Positions 57,409 through 64,000 of a stretch of 64,000 nt of DNA are shown one piece after another. The stretch covers positions 248,001 to 312,000 of the forward strand of contig BMUD01000005.1 in the NCBI GenBank assembly GCA_014650015.1. The letters are read 5' to 3'. This stretch comes from Streptomyces griseoloalbus (GTDB lineage: Bacteria > Actinomycetota > Actinomycetes > Streptomycetales > Streptomycetaceae). A program made the position numbers and the translations under genes. The notes beneath the pieces are model-generated. The model was given only the letters and a program-made list of their open reading frames with translations. It was not told where the DNA came from and did not search any database. The stretch's first letter is position 1; each line of letters opens with the position of its first letter.

Positions 57409-58368
57409 TCAGGAACCGCCGTTGATCTTCGCCTCGGTCACCGCGCCGTCCGTGACGTTCCACTTCTCGAGGATCTTCGTGTACTCGCCGTTCTCGATGA
57501 TGGCGTTCACGGCCGCCTGGAGGGCGTCCCGCAGCTGGGTGCTCTCCTTGCTGACGCCGATGCCGTACGGGCCGGCCTCGATCTGGTCGCCGACCACCTC
57601 GAAGTCCTTGCCGCCGCCCGACGTCTTGGCGTTGTACGCCGCGACCGGGAAGTCGTTCAGGTCGGCGACGGACGCGCCCTGCTTCAGACGGAGCAGCGCC
57701 TCGGGGTCGGTGTCGTAGGTCTGGAGCTTGATCGCCTTCTTGCCGTCCTCGGTGCACTTCTTGTTCTGGGCGTTCGCGATGCCCTCGGAGGTGGTGCCGC
57801 GCTGCAGCGCCACCACCTGGCCGCACAGGTCGTCCAGGGACGTGATGCCCTTGGGGTTGCCCTTCTGGACGAGGATCGAGGTACCGGCGGTGAAGTAGTC
57901 GACGAAGTCGATGCCGTTGCCGGCCTTCTTGCCGGTGTCCGAGTCGATGCCGTTCTGGCGGTCCTTGGTGTCGTTCATCGCGGACATGATCACGTTGAAG
58001 CGCTTGGACTGCAGACCCACGATGAGCTGGTCGAACTTGCCGTTCTGGAAGTCGAACCTCACGCCGAGCTGCTTGCCGAGGGCGGCCGCGATGTCGGGGT
58101 CGATGCCGGCGGCCTTGCCGTCCTTCATGAACTCGACCGGCGGGTACGCGATGTCGGAGCCCACCTTGATGACGCCCGCCTTGCGGATGTCGGCGGGGAG
58201 CCGGTCGGCCAGGGGCGCGCTGGACGTGTCCGCGGTGCCGCTGTCGCTGCCCTTGTCCGTCTGGTCACCGCAGCCGGTGAGAAGCAGTGCGCCTGCGACC
58301 GCGATCGCGCCGACCGCTGCTAGCCGGGACTGCGCGGCGGTGGTACGACGGGTGGTGCTTGCGGTCAT
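57409..58368 (-). CDS. amino-acid ABC transporter, substrate-binding lipoprotein
   Basis: A 319-aa SBP_bac_3 protein. Residues 1-34 are a lipoprotein signal (RLAAVGAIAVAGALLLTGC) with the lipobox cysteine at 33. The mature part shows the family phrases VIKVGSDIAYPPVEFMKDGK and GIDPDIAAALGKQLGVRFDF, with YGIGVSKES near the C-terminus. A TTR-rich twin basic pair precedes the hydrophobic stretch. GGAGGAA lies upstream of ATG 58368. It is the first gene of its operon; the specific amino acid cannot be assigned. Confidence 0.92.
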   Translation of the reverse strand: MTASTTRRTTAAQSRLAAVGAIAVAGALLLTGCGDQTDKGSDSGTADTSSAPLADRLPADIRKAGVIKVGSDIAYPPVEFMKDGKAAGIDPDIAAALGKQLGVRFDFQNGKFDQLIVGLQSKRFNVIMSAMNDTKDRQNGIDSDTGKKAGNGIDFVDYFTAGTSILVQKGNPKGITSLDDLCGQVVALQRGTTSEGIANAQNKKCTEDGKKAIKLQTYDTDPEALLRLKQGASVADLNDFPVAAYNAKTSGGGKDFEVVGDQIEAGPYGIGVSKESTQLRDALQAAVNAIIENGEYTKILEKWNVTDGAVTEAKINGGS

Positions 58369-58945
58369 GGTGGGTTCCTCCGGCGGATGGGTGGAGTTGC
58401 CTTTGGGGCCGGCGACTGCCTGTGCGGCATCGCCATGGGTCATGAGCACACGCCTTCGAGTGTCGCGACCTCGTGTGATTACCGCATCTTGCCATTCGGA
58501 CTGAGCTGTTCAGGGGAGCCGTGATGTCAAAATCGGATAACGGGTGACTCTCGGACCGCACCACTTCGGTCCTTCAAGGCCGGACAGTCTGCGGGAATCT
58601 TTCATTCCGGCCGGAGGATCTTCGGTTTGCGCCGGGATATGGAAGTGGCTGCCGTGACGTTTGGTGTGGTTGTGGGGTTGCTGGGACTTCGTCCAGGCCT
58701 TGTCCTGATATCGGGCGAAGATTCAGGGTGCCGCCATGTGACCTTCGCGTTATGGACTCGTCGCCGACGGCGTCCGTCCGGTATGAAGGTTCTCTACACC
58801 CCTCATCCGGGGATCAGGGCGCGTGTGCGGCGCGCCCGTCGTGTTCGGCCCGTACGCACCAACCCTTCGGGCCTTGCGCGGTCCCGCCCACCCCTCACCA
58901 GGAGTGGCAACCCTCAAACCATGAATACTTAAGGGGTAGAACCAA
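58369..58945. other. 577-bp intergenic region between the ABC operon and malic enzyme
   Basis: No gene is supported. A 101-codon plus-strand frame at 58627-58932 has no RBS and an Arg-rich composition like a random frame. The region should hold both divergent promoters; I see no convincing operator. GTGTCGCGACCTCGTG near 58458 is mildly symmetric. Confidence 0.4.
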
Positions 58946-60184
58946 GTGGCAGCGGAGATTGTCAATCCTCGCAGCGACAGCGAAAGCCTGGACGGTCATC
59001 CGGAGCAGGACAGCGGGGCCGAGCCCCTCGATTCCTTCGACCCGGCGTTCGCGCTGCACCGCGGCGGCAAGATGGCCGTTCAGGCCACCGTGCCGATCCG
59101 TGACAAGGACGATCTGTCCCTGGCTTACACGCCCGGCGTCGCGAAGGTGTGCAGCGCGATCGCCGAGCAGCCGGACCTCGTCCACGACTACACGTGGAAG
59201 TCGTCGGTCGTCGCCGTCGTGACGGACGGTACGGCCGTGCTCGGACTCGGGGACATCGGGCCCGAGGCCTCCCTCCCGGTGATGGAGGGCAAGGCGATCC
59301 TCTTCAAGCAGTTCGGCGGCGTGGACGCGGTCCCGATCGCGCTGGCCTGCACCGACGTGGACGAGATCATCGAGACCGTGGTCCGGCTCGCCCCGTCCTT
59401 CGGCGGGGTGAACCTGGAGGACATCTCCGCGCCCCGGTGCTTCGAGATCGAGAAGCGGCTCCAGGAGCGGCTGGACATCCCGGTCTTCCACGACGACCAG
59501 CACGGCACGGCGGTCGTGACGCTGGCCGCGCTGCGCAACGCCGCGCGGCTGAGCGGGCGGCCGCTCGGTGACCTGCGGGCCGTGATCTCGGGCGCGGGCG
59601 CCGCCGGTGTGGCGATCGCCAGGATGCTGGTCGAGGCCGGTATCGGGGACGTCGCCGTGGCCGACCGCAAGGGCGTCGTCTCGCGCGACCGCGGGGACCT
59701 CACGCCGATCAAGGCGGAGCTCGCGTCGTTCACCAACAAGGCCGGTCTGACGGGATCGCTGGAGTCGGCGCTGGCCGGGGCCGACGTCTTCATCGGCGTC
59801 TCCGGTGGCACGGTGGCGGAGTCGGCGGTGGCGTCGATGGCCGAGGGCGCGTTCGTCTTCGCCATGGCCAACCCCGACCCGGAGGTCCGCCCGGAGGTCG
59901 CGCACAAGTACGCGGCGGTCGTGGCCACCGGACGGTCGGACTTCCCGAACCAGATCAACAACGTGCTGGCGTTCCCGGGGATCTTCGCGGGGGCGCTGCA
60001 GGTGCGCGCCTCCCGGATCACCGAGGGGATGAAGCTGGCCGCCGCCGAGGCGCTGGCCGCGGTGGTCGGTGACGACCTCGCCGCCGACTACGTCATCCCG
60101 TCCCCGTTCGACGAGCGGGTCGCCCCCGCGGTGACGGCGGCGGTGGCCGCGGCCGCCCGGGCGGAAGGGGTCGCCCGCCGCTGA
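58946..60184 (+). CDS. NAD-dependent malic enzyme
   Basis: A 412-aa bacterial-type malic enzyme, oxidatively decarboxylating malate to pyruvate. The catalytic region is LAYTPGVAKVC near residue 60 and KSSVVAVVTDGTAVLGLGDIG near 86 with the catalytic lysine. FHDDQHGTAVVTLAAL near 180 carries the metal and lysine residues, and the Rossmann motif GAGAAGVAIA is near 217. In S. coelicolor an NAD-dependent enzyme is encoded here. GTG 58946 has AAGGGG upstream. A terminator follows at 60202. Confidence 0.93.
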   Translation: MAAEIVNPRSDSESLDGHPEQDSGAEPLDSFDPAFALHRGGKMAVQATVPIRDKDDLSLAYTPGVAKVCSAIAEQPDLVHDYTWKSSVVAVVTDGTAVLGLGDIGPEASLPVMEGKAILFKQFGGVDAVPIALACTDVDEIIETVVRLAPSFGGVNLEDISAPRCFEIEKRLQERLDIPVFHDDQHGTAVVTLAALRNAARLSGRPLGDLRAVISGAGAAGVAIARMLVEAGIGDVAVADRKGVVSRDRGDLTPIKAELASFTNKAGLTGSLESALAGADVFIGVSGGTVAESAVASMAEGAFVFAMANPDPEVRPEVAHKYAAVVATGRSDFPNQINNVLAFPGIFAGALQVRASRITEGMKLAAAEALAAVVGDDLAADYVIPSPFDERVAPAVTAAVAAAARAEGVARR

Positions 60185-60201
60185 GGCGCGCGCGTTCCTC
60201 G

Positions 60202-60229
60202 TTGGCCCCGTCCAGGTGGACGGGGCCAA
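60202..60229 (+). terminator. terminator after malic enzyme
   Basis: TTGGCCCCGTCC and GGACGGGGCCAA form a perfect 12-bp stem with an AGGT loop, 18 bases after the stop and followed by CCTTT. Confidence 0.8.
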
Positions 60230-60344
60230 TCCTTTGCCCGGGCACTGCTCCGACCGGGTGGGTGCCGTCGTCCGGTGGCAAGAGGGCGTGTCTCACAGCG
60301 GTCCCTGGTTCCGCCGGCGGGGCGGGGAACCTATCGTCAAGGTC

Positions 60345-61310
60345 ATGTTCGCCGTCTACGCCTCCCGAATCGACCGCGACCAACCGCTCACCGGTCTGGA
60401 GCTGGGGGAGCGCCCCTCTCCCGAAGCCCGGCCCGGCTGGAGCACCGTCACGGTCAAGGCCGCCTCCCTCAACCATCACGACCTCTGGTCCCTGCGGGGC
60501 GTGGGCCTCGCGGAGGACAAGCTGCCGATGATCCTCGGCTGCGACGCCGCCGGTGTCGACGAGGACGGCAACGAGGTCGTCCTGCACTCGGTGATCGGAC
60601 AGAGCGGTCACGGGGTGGGGCCCAAGGAACCCCGGTCCATCCTCACCGAGCGGTATCAGGGCACATTCGCCGAGCAGGTCGCCGTGCCCACCTGGAACGT
60701 CCTGCCCAAGCCGAAGGAGCTCTCCTTCGAGGAGGCCGCCTGTCTGCCGACCGCGTGGCTGACGGCGTACCGGATGCTGTTCACCAACGCGGGGGTGCGG
60801 CCCGGCGACTCCGTGCTGGTGCAGGGCGCCGGGGGCGGGGTCGCCACCGCCGCCATCGCGCTCGGCAAGGCCGCGGGGCTGCGGGTCTTCGCCACCAGCC
60901 GGGACGAGGCCAAGCGGAAGCGGGCGCTGGAACTCGGGGCCGTGGAGGCGCTGGAGCCCGGTGCGCGGCTGCCGCAGCGGGTCGACGCGGTGATCGAGAC
61001 CGTGGGGGCGGCCACCTGGTCCCACTCGGTGAAGTCGCTGCGCCCCGGCGGCACGCTGGTGATCTCCGGTGCCACCAGTGGTGACCGGCCCTCGCACGCC
61101 GAGCTGACCCGGATCTTCTTCCTGGAGCTCAGGATCGTCGGGTCGACGATGGGGACCAAGGACGAGCTGGAGGACCTGCTCTCCTTCTGTGCCGACACCG
61201 GGGTGCGGCCCGTCATCGACGAGGTGCTGCCCATGGACCGGGCGCGGGAGGGCTTCGAACGGATGGAGACCGGCGGGCAGTTCGGGAAGATCGTGCTCAC
61301 CGGCCCCTGA
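60345..61310 (+). CDS. zinc-binding-type alcohol dehydrogenase / quinone oxidoreductase (MDR)
   Basis: A 321-aa medium-chain dehydrogenase. NADPH-binding motif VQGAGGGVATAAIALGKAAG lies near residue 155, and the N-terminal catalytic domain has NHHDLWSLRG and GCDAAGVDEDGN. The zinc-binding cysteines of true alcohol dehydrogenases are absent, pointing to the quinone-oxidoreductase or enoyl-reductase side. ATG 60345 is selected over upstream in-frame starts, which would add basic sequence. The substrate is unknown. Confidence 0.87.
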   Translation: MFAVYASRIDRDQPLTGLELGERPSPEARPGWSTVTVKAASLNHHDLWSLRGVGLAEDKLPMILGCDAAGVDEDGNEVVLHSVIGQSGHGVGPKEPRSILTERYQGTFAEQVAVPTWNVLPKPKELSFEEAACLPTAWLTAYRMLFTNAGVRPGDSVLVQGAGGGVATAAIALGKAAGLRVFATSRDEAKRKRALELGAVEALEPGARLPQRVDAVIETVGAATWSHSVKSLRPGGTLVISGATSGDRPSHAELTRIFFLELRIVGSTMGTKDELEDLLSFCADTGVRPVIDEVLPMDRAREGFERMETGGQFGKIVLTGP

Positions 61311-61363
61311 GGGCAGCGGTTCGCGTCGACGGCCGGTCCGGTACTCCGGGCCGGCCGTCGGCA

Positions 61364-61380
61364 TGTCAACTGGGGTTGAC
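61364..61380. promoter_or_regulatory. operator copy 1 upstream of the HTH/Clp-N operon
   Basis: TGTCAAC-TGGG-GTTGAC is an inverted repeat with 6-bp arms, 27 bp (centre to centre) from the second copy, so both lie on nearly the same face of the helix. Confidence 0.65.
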
Positions 61381-61390
61381 GCGAGGCGGG

Positions 61391-61408
61391 TGTCAACGTA
61401 GGTTGACA
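61391..61408. promoter_or_regulatory. operator copy 2 upstream of the HTH/Clp-N operon
   Basis: TGTCAAC-GTAG-GTTGACA is a perfect 7-bp inverted repeat ending two bases before the start codon of the HTH gene. Occupation would block translation start or transcription. Confidence 0.7.
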
Positions 61409-61410
61409 TC

Positions 61411-61620
61411 ATGACTGAGGCAACCAACCTCGCCGAGCGTGCGGGTGACCGCGATCCACGGGTCGGCCTGCGGGCCGTCGCCGCGCTGCGCAGGCTGCTC
61501 GAACAACTGGAGACCGTGCAGGTGCGCAACGCGCGCCATCAGGGCTGGTCGTGGCAGGAGATCGCCACCGAGCTCGGGGTGAGCAGGCAGGCCGTGCACA
61601 AGAAGTACGGGAGGCATTGA
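61411..61620 (+). CDS. small helix-turn-helix protein
   Basis: A 69-aa protein. The C-terminal half is a helix-turn-helix (GWSWQEIATELGVSRQAVHKKYGRH) like sigma-region-4/GerE-type HTHs; the N-terminal half is helical and probably dimerises. It starts two bases after a perfect operator and overlaps the next gene (TGATG). Autoregulation through the two upstream repeats is the simplest inference. Similar small HTH proteins beside Clp-N genes recur in Streptomyces. Confidence 0.85.
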   Translation: MTEATNLAERAGDRDPRVGLRAVAALRRLLEQLETVQVRNARHQGWSWQEIATELGVSRQAVHKKYGRH

Positions 61621-62183
61621 TGTTCGAGCGGTTCACGAAGGACGCCCGTGAGGTGGTGAAGGGGGCGGTCGAGCACGTCGAAGGGGTGCGGGCAGGGACG
61701 GTCGACCCCGAACACCTGCTGCTCGCCCTGCTGGACCGTGAGGGAAGCCGCGCGTCCTTCGCGCTGGCGGCCCTCGGGCTGGGCGAGCGCAAGGAGTCGG
61801 TGCGCCGGGGCCTGGAGGAGGCGCGGCGCCGTGCCGGTCTGTCCCGGGCCGAGACCGATGCCCTCGCCGGACTCGGGATCGACGTCTCGGAGGTCGTCGC
61901 CCGGGTGGAGGAGACCCATGGTGTCGGGGCGATGTCCGGCGACCGCGCGGACAAGGGCTGGTGGGCGGGGCGCAGCAGCTTCAGCAGGGGCGCCAAGGAT
62001 GTGCTCGAGAGGGCGCTGCGGGTCGCCGTGGCCCGGCGGGACCGGCACATCGGCGACGAGCACATCCTGCTCGCCCTGACCGCCCGCCCCGGCGTCCCCG
62101 CCGAGGTCCTCGCCGATCGCGGGGTGACGTACGCGTCCGTGATCCGGGTGCTGTACGGAGGCGGCGAGGCCAAGGCGGGCTGA
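61620..62183 (+). CDS. Clp N-domain protein (stand-alone ClpR/ClpN)
   Basis: A 187-aa protein consisting of two Clp N-domain repeats, residues about 1-75 (MFERFTKDAREVVKGAVEHV, DPEHLLLALLDREGS) and 110-180 (SRGAKDVLERALRVAVARRDRHIGDEHILLAL). No AAA+ ATPase module is present, so it cannot unfold proteins itself; it may act as an adaptor to ClpC/ClpP or a substrate-binding module. A GWWAGRSS linker joins the repeats. It is translationally coupled to the HTH gene. Confidence 0.88.
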   Translation: MFERFTKDAREVVKGAVEHVEGVRAGTVDPEHLLLALLDREGSRASFALAALGLGERKESVRRGLEEARRRAGLSRAETDALAGLGIDVSEVVARVEETHGVGAMSGDRADKGWWAGRSSFSRGAKDVLERALRVAVARRDRHIGDEHILLALTARPGVPAEVLADRGVTYASVIRVLYGGGEAKAG

Positions 62184-62220
62184 CACGGCGGGTCGGAGGG
62201 GGCGGGGCGGCCCGGGCGGC

Positions 62221-63258
62221 TCAGGGCTTCGGCGTGCGCAGCATCGCCCCGATCCGTGCCGCCGCCGTGGACAGATGGCTGCGGGCGTCACGGAGCTGGT
62301 CCGCGGTGATGCCCTGGTCACGGGCCGCGTCCCGGATGTCGTCCCGGAAGCGGTCCAGCAGACGGTCCAGGTCGCGGGCCGGGTCACCGGTGGACTCGGA
62401 GGCGTCCTCGTGGGCCCAGGCCGGGGTGTACTCGGCGGGGAAGTCCTCGGGGGTCCGGGAGTACGACGGCTGGGAGGCGCGGCCCGAACTCCCCGTGCCG
62501 GTCCGGCCGAAGGCGAAGTCCTTGCCGAACCCGCTCATCTCCTTGGCCAGTTCGCCCAGGCCCTCGCGCAGCCCGGTCGGCCAGTCGCCCCGGGCGAAGT
62601 GGTCCTGCACCTGCTCCTGGACCTGTCGCATGATGCGCTGCACCTCCTCCTGCGCCCTGTCCTGGGCCTCCTTGGCCTGGCGGCGGGCCCGCTGGGCCTC
62701 CTCGCGGGAGCGGCGGCTCTCGTCCTTGGCGCGCCGGGCCTGTTCCTTCCACTCCTGCTTGGCGCGGCGCATCTCCTCCTTGGCGGCGCGCCAGGCCTCG
62801 CTGTCGCCGAAGACCGAGAAGTCGCCGACGACGCCCTCCTCGCCGCCGTCCGCTCCACCGCTGCGGGACTGGCGGGCCTTGCCGGCCGCGGCCCGCATCT
62901 CACGGCGCAGATCGCCCGCCGCGCCGCTGACGTCGGCCCGGATCTCGGCGGCCAGCTCGGCGACCGACTCCCGGATCTCCAGCTCCAGGTCGGCCAGCTC
63001 GCCGCTGCGGTCGGCGAGTTCGGCGCGGCCGGCGTCCGTGATGGAGTACACCTTGCGGCCGCCCTCGGTGGTGTGGGTGACCAGGCCCTCCGCCTCCAGC
63101 TTGGCCAGTCGCGGATAGACCGTGCCCGCTGAGGGGGCGTACAGCCCCTGGAAGCGCTCCTCCAGGAGGCGGATCACCTCGTAGCCGTGGCGCGGGGCCT
63201 CGTCCAGCAGCTTCAGCAGGTAGAGGCGGAGGCGTCCGTGGGCGAAGACGGGAGGCAT
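62221..63258 (-). CDS. PadR-family regulator with long coiled-coil tail
   Basis: A 345-aa protein. The N-terminal PadR winged helix spans residues 1-85 (LRLYLLKLLDEAPRHGYEVIRLLEERFQGLYAPSAGTVYPRLAKLEAEGLV). A long highly charged alpha-helical region follows at about 150-225 (AKEEMRRAKQEWKEQARRAKDESRRSREE), predicted to be coiled coil, then a Pro/Ser linker and a C-terminal helical DPARDLDRLLDRFRDDI block. PadR proteins usually have only a short dimerisation helix, so this tail is exceptional. ATG 63258 comes one base after the DUF4097 stop. Confidence 0.88.
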   Translation of the reverse strand: MPPVFAHGRLRLYLLKLLDEAPRHGYEVIRLLEERFQGLYAPSAGTVYPRLAKLEAEGLVTHTTEGGRKVYSITDAGRAELADRSGELADLELEIRESVAELAAEIRADVSGAAGDLRREMRAAAGKARQSRSGGADGGEEGVVGDFSVFGDSEAWRAAKEEMRRAKQEWKEQARRAKDESRRSREEAQRARRQAKEAQDRAQEEVQRIMRQVQEQVQDHFARGDWPTGLREGLGELAKEMSGFGKDFAFGRTGTGSSGRASQPSYSRTPEDFPAEYTPAWAHEDASESTGDPARDLDRLLDRFRDDIRDAARDQGITADQLRDARSHLSTAAARIGAMLRTPKP

Positions 63259-63259
63259 G

Positions 63260-64000
63260 TCAGAGCACCTTCTTGTCGGTCGTACCGGCATTGTCTCCCG
63301 AGCCGTCCCGCGGCTCGGGCTCGTCCTCCCTGCCCGGGCGGCGCAGCAGCGCGATGGAGCCGGAGACGGTGGTGGCCCGCAGCTTGCCGCTGCCCGCGCC
63401 GAGGCGGCCGGTGAGTTTGTGGGCGCCCCACTGGCCCTGCACCCGGAGGTCGTCGAAGGCGTTGGAGATGGCGCCGCTCGCGGTGTTGGCCTCGACCTCG
63501 GCGTCCGCCGGATCGGGCAGCCGGATGGCGATCTCGCCCGAGATGCTGGACAGCCGGACGTCGGTGGGGCCGTCGGGATCGAGGTCCACGATCATGGAGC
63601 CGCTGACCGTGTCCGCCCGCACGGAGGAGCCGGAGCCCTCGACGACGGTGAGGTCGCCGGAGACGGAGGCGAAGCGGAGGTCGCCGGTGACGGACTGGGC
63701 CTCCACGTTTCCGGACACCGTGTCCGCGCGGACCGGGCCGGAGAGGGCGACCAGGGCGGTGTCACCCGCGACGCCCTTCAGCACCGCGGGGCCCCGGATG
63801 CCGGAGACGACGGCGCCGGCACCGACCACGCCCACCTCCACCCGGGTCTGCGCCGGGACGGTCAGGGAGACCACCGCGCTGCGGCGCCAGCCCTTGGGGT
63901 CCAGCCACTTGAGGAAGCCCTTCCAGGGCAGGTCGTCGTAGGCGACGGTGAGGGTGCCGTCCTTCTGGGTGATCACCAGGGGTGGCCCTTCCACGTCGGA
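63260..64000 (-). CDS. DUF4097 beta-strand-repeat protein (runs off right edge)
   Basis: The C-terminal 246 residues of a protein built of repeating short beta-strands of the form VSG.V.A.SVTGDL, typical of DUF4097 right-handed beta-helices (VRADTVSGNVEAQSVTGDLRFASVSGDLTVVEG). No membrane segment is visible in this part. The start lies beyond 64000. It is followed by the PadR gene one base later, so both are one operon, a common pairing in actinobacteria. Function is unknown. Confidence 0.8.
   Translation of the reverse strand, partial: SDVEGPPLVITQKDGTLTVAYDDLPWKGFLKWLDPKGWRRSAVVSLTVPAQTRVEVGVVGAGAVVSGIRGPAVLKGVAGDTALVALSGPVRADTVSGNVEAQSVTGDLRFASVSGDLTVVEGSGSSVRADTVSGSMIVDLDPDGPTDVRLSSISGEIAIRLPDPADAEVEANTASGAISNAFDDLRVQGQWGAHKLTGRLGAGSGKLRATTVSGSIALLRRPGREDEPEPRDGSGDNAGTTDKKVL

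Noticed and set aside
58627-58932. 101-codon plus-strand frame before malic enzyme
   Set aside because: No RBS, Arg-rich downstream half, no recognisable domain.

Overview
The window is chromosomal DNA of a Streptomyces species closely related to, but not identical with, S. coelicolor/S. lividans. The GC content and codon bias are typical of the genus, and many genes have close relatives in the S. coelicolor core region around SCO5170-SCO5270: sigR/rsrA, epi-isozizaene synthase/CYP170A1, nrdAB, dasR, nagB, wblE, sigH/ushX and sodN/sodX. Gene order also matches what is known there. I see no prophage, insertion sequence, CRISPR array or rRNA. Two copies of an initiator tRNA are present. Gene identifications rest on reading motifs and recalling family members; no database search was run.

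Layout. 1-7.5 kb: edge-truncated zinc metalloprotease, SDR epimerase, moaE, a 54-aa membrane protein, a PDZ/Lon-type protease, a PPA1309-type protein and a very large UPF0182 membrane protein. 7.5-12.4 kb: two identical tRNA-fMet genes flanking a Sel1/TPR repeat gene, then the divergent catR-catA peroxide pair and a CBS-domain protein. 12.6-19.4 kb: hisN, a TetR regulator, an SMR exporter, aroA-rsgA, an M50 peptidase, an HMCES-type DNA-crosslink repair protein and an alpha/beta hydrolase. 19.4-25.3 kb: the thiol-stress pair sigR-rsrA with its own SigR-type promoter and alternative long start, two membrane HD-domain proteins, a TPR protein and peptide deformylase.

25.4-32.1 kb: the albaflavenone pair (terpene synthase plus P450), then on the minus strand a cobalamin riboswitch controlling nrdA-nrdB, followed by a broken remnant of the AraC-like gene nrdS. 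32-41 kb: a sodium/solute symporter pair, dasR and nagB with DasR-type operators, a decayed TetR fragment, a sensor kinase, wblE and a lipid kinase. 41-46.8 kb: ushX-sigH stress module, a UBP zinc finger, a Na+/H+ antiporter, a PLP enzyme translationally coupled to a small cysteine-rich protein, and a peptidoglycan amidase.

47-50.5 kb holds the most unusual module: a family 2B encapsulin shell protein with an inserted cyclic-nucleotide-binding-like domain, followed by a polyprenyl diphosphate synthase with a long disordered N-terminus that fits the cargo pattern of this compartment family. 51-64 kb: an AraC-VOC-VOC operon, the divergent nickel superoxide dismutase and its maturation protease, a CGNR regulator overlapping the latter on the opposite strand, a methyltransferase, a three-gene amino-acid ABC transporter, malic enzyme, an oxidoreductase, an HTH/Clp-N operon preceded by two matched operators, and a PadR/DUF4097 pair running off the right edge.
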